Source: Rhodocyclaceae bacterium
GTDB lineage: Bacteria; Pseudomonadota; Gammaproteobacteria; Burkholderiales; Rhodocyclaceae
DNA: 64,000 nt
Reading direction: 5' to 3'
NCBI GenBank assembly: GCA_023230455.1
Contig: JALNXH010000002.1
Location: 1-64,000, forward strand
Below are positions 18,380-24,917 of this stretch, one piece after another. The position numbers and the translations under genes are program-made. Each line of letters begins with the position of its first letter. Within the stretch, counting starts at the first letter, position 1. The notes beneath the pieces were generated by a model. That model was not told the origin of the DNA, made no database searches, and worked only from the letters and a program-made list of their open reading frames with translations.

Positions 18380-19102
18380 ATGACCCGTCCCAGCGGCCGC
18401 CCGGCCGACCAATTGCGCGAGCTGCGCATCACCCGCCGCTACACGATGCATGCCGAAGGCAGCGTGCTGGTCGAATTCGGCAACACCAAGGTGTTGTGTA
18501 CTGCCAGCGTCGAGGAAAAAGTGCCGGGCTTCCTGCGCGGCAAGGGCCAGGGCTGGGTCACCGCCGAATACGGCATGCTGCCGCGCTCTACCCACACCCG
18601 CACCGACCGCGAGGCGGCGAAGGGCAAGCAGTCCGGCCGCACCCAGGAAATCCAGCGCCTGATCGGCCGCTCGCTACGCGCGGTGACCGACCTGAAGGCA
18701 CTCGGCGAGCGCCAGATCACCATCGACTGCGATGTCCTCCAGGCCGACGGCGGCACCCGCTGCGCGTCGATCAGCGGCGCCTGCGTCGCGCTGCACGACG
18801 CGCTCTCCGCGCTGGTGGCCAAGGGTGCGCTGCCCGCCAGCCCGCTGCGCGGCTTCGTCGCCGCCGTCTCGGTCGGCATCGTCGGCGGCACCCCGGTGCT
18901 GGACCTCGACTATGCCGAGGATTCGTCCTGCGACACCGACATGAACGTGGTGATGACCGGTAGCGGCGGCATCATCGAAATCCAGGGCACGGCGGAAGGC
19001 GAACCTTTCAGCCACGCCGAGCTGAACGCCCTGCTGGCGCTGGCCGACAGCGGCATCGCGCGCATCGTCGCGGCGCAGAAAGCGGCGCTGAACATCCAGT
19101 GA
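18380..19102 (+). CDS. rph: Ribonuclease PH
   Basis: RNase PH is a phosphorolytic 3'-5' exonuclease that trims tRNA 3' ends. The 240-residue protein begins RPSGRPADQLRELRITRRYT and contains GWVTAEYGMLPRSTHTRTDRE and SGRTQEIQRLIGRSLRAV, the hexamer-interface and phosphate-binding signatures. A clear ribosome-binding site (AAAGGA) precedes the ATG. The stop overlaps the rdgB GTG start. Confidence 0.97.
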   Translation: MTRPSGRPADQLRELRITRRYTMHAEGSVLVEFGNTKVLCTASVEEKVPGFLRGKGQGWVTAEYGMLPRSTHTRTDREAAKGKQSGRTQEIQRLIGRSLRAVTDLKALGERQITIDCDVLQADGGTRCASISGACVALHDALSALVAKGALPASPLRGFVAAVSVGIVGGTPVLDLDYAEDSSCDTDMNVVMTGSGGIIEIQGTAEGEPFSHAELNALLALADSGIARIVAAQKAALNIQ

Positions 19103-19686
19103 AGCAGCTCGTTCTCGCCTCCAACAATGCCGGCAAGCTGCGCGAGTTCGCCCAGCTGCTGGCGCCGCTGGGCATCGAGCTGCTGCCGCAGTCGGCGTTC
19201 GGCGTCGAGGAAGCGGCGGAGCCGCACGTCACCTTCGTCGAGAACGCGCTGGCCAAGGCGCGCCATTGCGCCCGCACCACCGGATTGCCGGCGCTGGCCG
19301 ACGATTCCGGTCTGTGCGTCGCGGCGCTGGGCGGTGCGCCGGGGGTGTACTCCGCGCGTTATGCCGGCGAGCCGAAATCGGATGCGCGCAACAACGCAAA
19401 GCTGCTCGCCGATCTCGCCGGCCTTGCCGACCGCCGCGCCCACTATGTCGCCGTGCTGGCCCTGGTACGCCACCCCGACGATCCGCAGCCGATCGTCGTC
19501 GAGGGCGAATGGCATGGCGAGATCCTCGCCGCACCGCGCGGCGCCAACGGCTTCGGCTACGATCCGCTGTTCCTCGTGCCCGAGCGTGGATGCAGCTCGG
19601 CCGAACTCGACGCCGCGGAGAAGAACGCCCGCTCCCATCGCGGCATTGCGGTGCGCCGTTTGATCGAGCGCTTGCGGGCGCAATGA
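19099..19686 (+). CDS. rdgB: XTP/dITP diphosphatase (GTG start)
   Basis: RdgB (HAM1 family) hydrolyses dITP, XTP and ITP, keeping non-canonical purines out of DNA. At 195 residues it carries ASNNAGKLREF at the N-terminus, the ADDSGLCV motif, GFGYDPLF and the terminal SHRGIA. The GTG start overlaps the rph stop by four bases, and the stop overlaps the hemW ATG, so rph, rdgB and hemW are translationally coupled. Confidence 0.96.
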   Translation: MKQLVLASNNAGKLREFAQLLAPLGIELLPQSAFGVEEAAEPHVTFVENALAKARHCARTTGLPALADDSGLCVAALGGAPGVYSARYAGEPKSDARNNAKLLADLAGLADRRAHYVAVLALVRHPDDPQPIVVEGEWHGEILAAPRGANGFGYDPLFLVPERGCSSAELDAAEKNARSHRGIAVRRLIERLRAQ

Positions 19687-20891
19687 GCCGCATCATTCCC
19701 ATCGTTGCCGCAACGACGAGCGCGGCCGCCGCCGTGCCTTCCGGCCTGCCGGCACCGCCGCCGCTTTCGCTCTACGTCCACCTTCCCTGGTGCGTGCGCA
19801 AGTGCCCCTACTGCGATTTCAATTCGCACGAAGCGAAGGGCGGCATTCCCGAGGACGCTTACGTCGCGGCGCTGATCGCTGATCTCGAAAGCGCCCTGCC
19901 GCAGATCTGGAACCGTCCCGTGTACAGCGTGTTCTTCGGCGGCGGCACGCCCAGCCTGCTGTCGGCGAAGGCCGTCGATACGCTGCTGGCCGCCTTTCGT
20001 GCCCGCCTGCCGCTGCTGCCGGACGCCGAGATCACGCTGGAGGCCAATCCGGGCACGGTGGAGGCGGCGAAGTTCGCCGGCTTCCGTGCCGCCGGCGTCA
20101 ACCGCGTGTCGCTCGGCATCCAGAGTTTCGACGACGCCAAGCTTGCCGCCCTCGGCCGCATCCATTCCGCCGACGAGGCGCGGCGCGCCATCGAGCTGGC
20201 GCTGACGCACTTCGGGCAGGTGAACCTCGACCTGATGTACGCCTTGCCGCAGCAGACGCTGGCGGAAGCGCGGCGCGATCTCGAAACGGCGACGGCCTTC
20301 GGCACGCCGCACCTCTCGGCCTACCACCTGACGCTGGAACCGAACACGCCCTTCGCGCATTCGCCACCGTCGTTGCCCGACGACGACCTGGCCGCCGACA
20401 TGCAGGAGATGGTCGAGGAGACGCTGGCCGGCGCGGGCTACGAACATTACGAAACCTCGGCCTATGCCCGCCCGGGCAGCCGCTGCGCGCACAACCTCAA
20501 CTACTGGACCTTTGGCGATTACCTCGGCATCGGCGCCGGCGCCCACGGCAAGATCAGTTCCGCCTTCGGCATCGTCCGCGAGATGCGGCGCAAGCATCCG
20601 CGCGACTATCTCGACGGGGCGGGGCGCGGCGATTTCGTGCAGGAGCGCCGCGAGGTCCGCGCCGACGAACTGCCCTTCGAATTCATGATGAACGCACTGC
20701 GTCTGTGCGACGGCTTCGATACGCGGCTCTACACCGAGCGTACCGGCCTGCCGCTGGCGGCGCTGGCGGCGCCGCTGCGCCAGGCGCGCGACGAAGGCCT
20801 GCTCGATCTCGACGCCGCACGGATGGCGCCGACGATCCGCGGCCGGCGCTTTCTCAACGCGCTGCTGCGGACGTTTCTGCCCGACGCCTGA
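19683..20891 (+). CDS. hemW: Radical SAM protein HemW, haem chaperone-type (HemN-like)
   Basis: HemW binds haem and a radical-SAM [4Fe-4S] cluster and is thought to insert haem into target proteins; it is often mislabelled oxygen-independent coproporphyrinogen oxidase. The 402-residue sequence has the cluster ligands Cys37, Cys41 and Cys44 in CVRKCPYCDFN, followed by FFGGGTPSLL and the SLGIQSFDD segment. HemN's extra N-terminal Cys motif is missing, which favours HemW. The first 25 residues before PPLSLYVHLPWC are low-complexity, so the true start could be slightly later. It follows rdgB with a four-base overlap. Its end overlaps that of trmB on the other strand by 38 bases. Confidence 0.92.
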   Translation: MSRIIPIVAATTSAAAAVPSGLPAPPPLSLYVHLPWCVRKCPYCDFNSHEAKGGIPEDAYVAALIADLESALPQIWNRPVYSVFFGGGTPSLLSAKAVDTLLAAFRARLPLLPDAEITLEANPGTVEAAKFAGFRAAGVNRVSLGIQSFDDAKLAALGRIHSADEARRAIELALTHFGQVNLDLMYALPQQTLAEARRDLETATAFGTPHLSAYHLTLEPNTPFAHSPPSLPDDDLAADMQEMVEETLAGAGYEHYETSAYARPGSRCAHNLNYWTFGDYLGIGAGAHGKISSAFGIVREMRRKHPRDYLDGAGRGDFVQERREVRADELPFEFMMNALRLCDGFDTRLYTERTGLPLAALAAPLRQARDEGLLDLDAARMAPTIRGRRFLNALLRTFLPDA

Positions 20892-21561
20892 ACACCACGT
20901 CCCACACGCCGTGGCCGAGGCGCAGGCCGCGTGTCTCGAACTTGGTCTGCGGCCGGTAGTCGGGGCGCGGCGCAAAACCTGGCGCGGTGTTTTCCAGCAA
21001 CGCTTCGCCGCCCAGCACCTCCAGCATCTGTTCGGCGTATTCCTCCCAGTCGGTGGCGCAGTGCAGGTAGCCGCCGGGGGCGAGGCGTTTCGCCAGCGCA
21101 TGGACAAACGGCGGCTGCACCAGCCGGCGCTTGTGATGGCGCTTCTTCGGCCACGGGTCGGGAAAAAAGATGTGGATGCCGGAAAGCGAGGCCGGCGCGA
21201 TCATGTCGCGCACCACCTCGACGGCATCGTGCTGGATCACGCGCAGGTTGGCGAGTTCGCGTATCGCGATTTCCTTCAGCAGGGCGCCGACGCCGGGTGT
21301 GTGCACTTCGAGACCCAGGTAGTCGTTCTGCGGATGGGCGGCGGCGATGGTGGCGGTGGTTTCGCCCATGCCGCAACCGATTTCCAGGAACAGCGGCGCA
21401 TGGCGGCCGAACACGCGGTCGAAATCCGCGGCCGCCGGGGTGTAAGGCAGGCCCCAGCGCGGCATGCCCTCGTCGTAGTAGCGTTGCTGGGCGGTGGAGA
21501 CGCGGCCCTGACGCAGCACGAAGCTGCGGATGTGGCCGTGGTTGGAGGCGGAGTCGGTCAT
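20854..21561 (-). CDS. trmB: tRNA (guanine(46)-N(7))-methyltransferase TrmB
   Basis: TrmB methylates G46 in the tRNA variable loop. The 235-residue protein shows SAM-binding motif LFLEIGCGMGETT, the FFPDPWPKKRHHKRRL catalytic segment and CATDWEEYAEQML. The start overlaps the stop of the upstream periplasmic protein gene (ATGA). It converges on hemW with overlapping coding ends. Confidence 0.95.
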   Translation of the reverse strand: MTDSASNHGHIRSFVLRQGRVSTAQQRYYDEGMPRWGLPYTPAAADFDRVFGRHAPLFLEIGCGMGETTATIAAAHPQNDYLGLEVHTPGVGALLKEIAIRELANLRVIQHDAVEVVRDMIAPASLSGIHIFFPDPWPKKRHHKRRLVQPPFVHALAKRLAPGGYLHCATDWEEYAEQMLEVLGGEALLENTAPGFAPRPDYRPQTKFETRGLRLGHGVWDVVFRRRAETSAAAR

Positions 21562-22343
21562 GGTCGGCGGATGAAGTCGTAATCGGGTGAGGCGGCCGGG
21601 GTGTCCAGCCAGTCGGCGAATCTTGCGCAGTCGGTTTTTTCGCGGGTGGCGTGCTTCTTCCGGGCGTCCGTCCAGGCCGCCAGGGTGAGTTCGACGTTGG
21701 CCTCCTGCCAGCGTTGCGCCAGTGCTGCCCGGGTGTGTTCGAGGGCGGCGGCGTTGCGCGCCTGCCAGGCGTCGAGTTGCTGCGAAAGCCGGGCGAACAG
21801 CGCCGGCGGGCTTTGCGCCAGACACACTTCGCCGCGGGCGGCGATGTCGGTCGCTGCGCCAAATTCGATCAGCTGGCGCTGAAGCTCGATCAGCCGGCCG
21901 AGATCGTAGCGCGGCTGGCCCAGGGCTTCGGGCAGGCTTGCACAGGCGGCGGCGAGTGCGCTGGCGCTGCGCCCGGCCAGTACCGGCTTCAGGTGCATGG
22001 CGGAGGCGATGGCGCGTTCTTCCACGGCGGCCGCATCGGCACCGAAGTAATAGGCGGCCAGTTCGCGGTGGGCGGCTGCAATCGGCTCCTTTTGCATCGC
22101 CAGCCATTGCCCGTAAGCGGCTGCGGCGGCCGCGTCCTGGCGCGTTTCGCAGGCTGCGGCGAGCAAGCGCACGCCGTGGGCCAGACCGAAAATGCGTTGC
22201 TGTGCGAGGATGCCCGGCCAGTCGACGGCATAACCGGAGCGGCCGGGCAGCACCGGCGGCGCTTCGACTTGGGCGTGCGCCAGCGGGAGGCAGAGCAGGG
22301 TCGACAGCAGCGCGACAAGGCGCTGCCGCAGCGTCCGCGCCAT
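21558..22343 (-). CDS. Putative exported protein of unknown function between thiG and trmB
   Basis: I do not recognise this 261-residue protein. It opens with a signal peptide (MARTLRQRLVALLSTLLCLPLAHA, cleavage near residue 24), and the remainder is strongly helical, Ala-rich and contains two or three cysteines (for example AAACETRQDA and AACASLPEAL) that could form a disulfide. No transmembrane helix or catalytic motif is evident. The ATG shares its A with the thiG stop (TGATG), and the gene ends in a four-base overlap with trmB, so it is translationally coupled on both sides and is likely a real gene. A periplasmic location is inferred. Confidence 0.75.
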   Translation of the reverse strand: MARTLRQRLVALLSTLLCLPLAHAQVEAPPVLPGRSGYAVDWPGILAQQRIFGLAHGVRLLAAACETRQDAAAAAAYGQWLAMQKEPIAAAHRELAAYYFGADAAAVEERAIASAMHLKPVLAGRSASALAAACASLPEALGQPRYDLGRLIELQRQLIEFGAATDIAARGEVCLAQSPPALFARLSQQLDAWQARNAAALEHTRAALAQRWQEANVELTLAAWTDARKKHATREKTDCARFADWLDTPAASPDYDFIRRP

Positions 22344-23131
22344 CAGGAGCCGATGAGGCCCGCGGTCGGCGAGCTGGGCGCGGCCGAGTAGAACTTTTTC
22401 GGCATCCGCCCTGCCAGCCAGGCTTCGCGTCCGGCTTCGACCGCCTTTTTCATCGCCCCGGCCATCAGCACCGGGTTCTGCGCCAGGGCGATCGCCGTGT
22501 TCATCAGTACGCCGTCGCAGCCGAGCTCCATGGCGATGGCGGCGTCCGATGCGGTGCCGACGCCGGCATCGACCAGCACCGGCACCCTGGCCTGTTCGAC
22601 GATCAGCTTCAAATTCCACGGGTTGAGGATGCCCATGCCGGAACCGATCAGCGAGGCCAGCGGCATGATCGCGACGCAGCCAATGTCTTCCAGCATGCGC
22701 GCCTGAATCGGGTCGTCGGCGCAATACACCATCACCTTGAAGCCGTCCTTGACCAGCGTTTGCGCGGCCTTCAGGGTTTCCGGCATGTTGGGGAACAGCG
22801 TATGGCTGTCGCCGAGCACTTCCAGCTTCACCAGATCGTGGCCGTCGAGCAGTTCGCGCGCCAGACGCAGCGTGCGCACCGCCTCGTCGGCGCTGTAGCA
22901 GCCGGCCGTGTTGGGCAGGTAGGTGAATTCGGCCGGCGGCAGCGCGTCTAGCAGCGAGGGCTGGCCGGCGTCCTGGCCGATATTGGTGCGGCGGATGGCG
23001 ACAGTGACGATCTCTGCCCCCGAGGCCAGCACCGCCTCCCGCGTCTGGGCGAAATCCTTGTACTTGCCGGTGCCGACCAGCAGGCGGGAGCGGTAGGTCT
23101 TGCCGGCGATTTGCAGGGCGTCCTGGGTCAC
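22343..23131 (-). CDS. thiG: Thiazole synthase
   Basis: ThiG builds the thiazole phosphate moiety of thiamine from deoxyxylulose 5-phosphate, dehydroglycine/iminoglycine and sulfur carried by ThiS. The 262-residue TIM-barrel shows SRLLVGTGKYKDF at the start, the Schiff-base Lys in LVKLEVLGD, and VDAGVGTASDAAIAMELGCDG near the phosphate-binding site. thiS lies 21 bases upstream and the stop is fused to the start of the next gene. No thiC, thiE or thiO is in the window. Confidence 0.96.
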   Translation of the reverse strand: MTQDALQIAGKTYRSRLLVGTGKYKDFAQTREAVLASGAEIVTVAIRRTNIGQDAGQPSLLDALPPAEFTYLPNTAGCYSADEAVRTLRLARELLDGHDLVKLEVLGDSHTLFPNMPETLKAAQTLVKDGFKVMVYCADDPIQARMLEDIGCVAIMPLASLIGSGMGILNPWNLKLIVEQARVPVLVDAGVGTASDAAIAMELGCDGVLMNTAIALAQNPVLMAGAMKKAVEAGREAWLAGRMPKKFYSAAPSSPTAGLIGS

Positions 23132-23152
23132 GATTTTCTTCCGGGTTGAGTT

Positions 23153-23356
23153 TCAGCCGCCGCCGACGGCGACCACGATTTCCAGCCGGTCGCCGTCGTT
23201 GAGCGGGGTTTCGCCGTGCCGGCTGCGCGGCACGATTTCGCCGTTGCATTCGACGGCGACGCGCTTGCCTTGCAGTTGCAGCGAGACAAGCAGCGCGGCG
23301 ATGGACATCGGGGCATCGAAGCGGCGGGGCTCGCCGTTGACGGTCAGCGCAATCAT
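23153..23356 (-). CDS. thiS: Sulfur carrier protein ThiS
   Basis: ThiS is a ubiquitin-like protein that carries sulfur as a C-terminal thiocarboxylate for thiazole synthesis. The 67-residue sequence ends in VAVGGG, giving the required Gly-Gly terminus, and contains the NDGDRLEIV beta-grasp signature. It is the first gene of thiS-thiG. I looked for and did not find a TPP riboswitch in the 90 bases upstream. Confidence 0.92.
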   Translation of the reverse strand: MIALTVNGEPRRFDAPMSIAALLVSLQLQGKRVAVECNGEIVPRSRHGETPLNDGDRLEIVVAVGGG

Positions 23357-23372
23357 GAGGCGATTTTATCAG

Positions 23373-23409
23373 GCGACACGCGCCCGCCCGGCAGACAGCC
23401 GCGTGTCGC
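23373..23409. repeat. Perfect 10-bp inverted repeat upstream of thiS and tRNA-Gly
   Basis: GCGACACGCG (23373-23382) and CGCGTGTCGC (23400-23409) are perfect complements separated by 17 bases. The element sits between the divergent thiS start and the tRNA-Gly promoter, so it may be a hairpin in the thiS leader or a protein-binding dyad. Confidence 0.5.
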
Positions 23410-23410
23410 G

Positions 23411-23439
23411 TTGCCAAGGTAACGGCCAGCGCCTACAAT
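23411..23439 (+). promoter_or_regulatory. Sigma-70 promoter of tRNA-Gly
   Basis: TTGCCA (23411-23416) and TACAAT (23434-23439) are separated by 17 bases. The -10 is 13 bases before the first base of the tRNA, as expected for a tRNA promoter. Confidence 0.75.
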
Positions 23440-23452
23440 CCGCACCTCATCC

Positions 23453-23526
23453 GCGGGCGTCGTATAACGGCATTACCTCAGCTTCCCAAGCTGATGACGA
23501 GGGTTCGACTCCCTTCGCCCGCTCCA
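23453..23526 (+). tRNA. tRNA-Gly (anticodon CCC)
   Basis: Acceptor GCGGGCG pairs with CGCCCGC. The anticodon stem TCAGC/GCTGA holds loop TTCCCAA with anticodon CCC at 23485-23487. The T-loop is TTCGACT. The discriminator is T23523 and CCA is encoded at 23524-23526. It has its own promoter and terminator, so it is a monocistronic tRNA unit. Confidence 0.98.
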
Positions 23527-23538
23527 GATCCGTTGCGC

Positions 23539-23575
23539 AAAACAGGCCCGTCCATGGACGGGCCTGTTTTATTTT
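23539..23575 (+). terminator. Rho-independent terminator of tRNA-Gly
   Basis: A perfect 32-bp palindrome (left half AAAACAGGCCCGTCCA, centre at 23554/23555) ends in TTTTATTTT. The A/T flanks make it usable in both directions, but only the tRNA transcript reads into it. Confidence 0.9.
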
Positions 23576-23725
23576 CAGAGCTTCTGCGGCGACCCATGGA
23601 AGGCTGTTAACACATTGTTTAGTCGATAAAAACAGTCTGGAATTGGATTCCCGATGGATTGATATAGCGCAAACGTCGGCGATCTCCGTACCAGTACGAT
23701 CCGAAGCAACCAATACAAGAACGGG

Positions 23726-24910
23726 GTGGTTGTGCGGGGTGTAATTCTGAGTTGGCTTCTGGTTTGGGCAATTGTTTTTCCCCCGGCGGTCGCGGCGCAA
23801 GGCAATCCGGTGCTGCTGGGCCTCGATGCGGAATTCGGCAACAAGACCAGTACGGCGGACGACGCCATTCAAGCCGGGATCGAGATTGCGATCGAGGAGG
23901 TCAATCGCTCCGGCGGCGTGCTTGGCGGACGGCCGCTACAGTTGGTGATCCGCGACAACCGCGGGATTCCTGCGCGGGGCGTGGACAATCTGCGAGAGCT
24001 GGCATCTCTGAAGGACATGACGGCCGTATTCGGCAGCAAGTTCAGCGCTGTGCTTCTCGCCCAGGTCGCCCTTGCTCACGAGCTGCGGGTTCCGCTGCTC
24101 GATCCGTGGGCCGCTGCCGACGGCATCGTCAACCACGGTTACAAGCCGAGCTACACCTTCCGCCTGTCACTGCGCGACGGCTGGGCGATGCCGTTTCTGC
24201 TGAAAGAGGCGCAGCGCCGCGGCTTCAAAAAGATCGGCGTGCTGTTGCCCAACGGCGACTGGGGCCGCAGCAATCGACGGGCCGTGGAAGAGTATTTGGC
24301 AGCCAATCCCGGTCCGTTCGTTGTCAAATTCGTCGGCTTCGAATGGAGCGACACTTCTCTTGCGGACGAATATCTGGATCTGCTCCGTGCCGGAGCGGAG
24401 GCTGTGCTGGTGGTGGGCAACGAGCCGGAGGTGGCCTTGCTGGTGACCGCTATGAAGGCGCTGCCGCGCACACAATGGCGTCCTCTCCTCAGCCACTGGG
24501 GTGCGGCGGCCGGTAACTTGCCTGCGCTGACCGGTCCCGGAATTTTCGACGTGGACTTGAGCATCGTGCAAACCTTCAGCTTCATCCGCAACCCGACCCC
24601 GCGATCGAAACGGGTATTGGAGGCGGCGATGGCACTATTGAAGGTGAGCGAACCCCGGGGCGTGGTGTCGCCGCCGGGTGTCGCCCACGCCTACGATCTG
24701 ACCCATTTGCTTGCACGGGCGATCGACAAGGCCGGGACGACCGATCGCGAGAAGGTGCGCGATGCGCTGGAAAAGCTTGGCCCCTACGAGGGGCTGGTGA
24801 AGCATTACCACCAGCCGTTTTCCCGCGATCGCCACGAGGCGCTGGGACCGGAGCAGCTGTTCATGGCGCGCTGGCGGAGCGACGGCGTCCTCGTCCCGTC
24901 GTCCCAATAA
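23726..24910 (+). CDS. Periplasmic ligand-binding protein, branched-chain amino acid (LivK/Peripla_BP_6) type
   Basis: The 394-residue protein starts at GTG (a second GTG six bases later is equally possible) and opens with a signal peptide ending near VAAQG. The body begins PVLLGLDAEFGNKTSTADDAIQAGIEIAIEEVN-like sequence of two-lobe type I periplasmic binding proteins, and FRLSLRDGWAMPFLL, KIGVLLPNGDWGRS and GVAHAYDLTHLLARAI follow. No ABC permease or ATPase gene is nearby. Instead, a membrane diguanylate cyclase starts 7 bases after the stop, so this protein is more likely a detached sensor that reports an amino acid, urea or small acid to the cyclase than a transport component. The ligand is unknown. 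Confidence 0.85.
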   Translation: MVVRGVILSWLLVWAIVFPPAVAAQGNPVLLGLDAEFGNKTSTADDAIQAGIEIAIEEVNRSGGVLGGRPLQLVIRDNRGIPARGVDNLRELASLKDMTAVFGSKFSAVLLAQVALAHELRVPLLDPWAAADGIVNHGYKPSYTFRLSLRDGWAMPFLLKEAQRRGFKKIGVLLPNGDWGRSNRRAVEEYLAANPGPFVVKFVGFEWSDTSLADEYLDLLRAGAEAVLVVGNEPEVALLVTAMKALPRTQWRPLLSHWGAAAGNLPALTGPGIFDVDLSIVQTFSFIRNPTPRSKRVLEAAMALLKVSEPRGVVSPPGVAHAYDLTHLLARAIDKAGTTDREKVRDALEKLGPYEGLVKHYHQPFSRDRHEALGPEQLFMARWRSDGVLVPSSQ

Positions 24911-24917
24911 GAGTCCC

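Noticed and set aside
23357..23452. TPP riboswitch upstream of thiS
   Set aside because: The conserved CTGAGA and ACCTGA-type elements are absent; only a simple inverted repeat is present.
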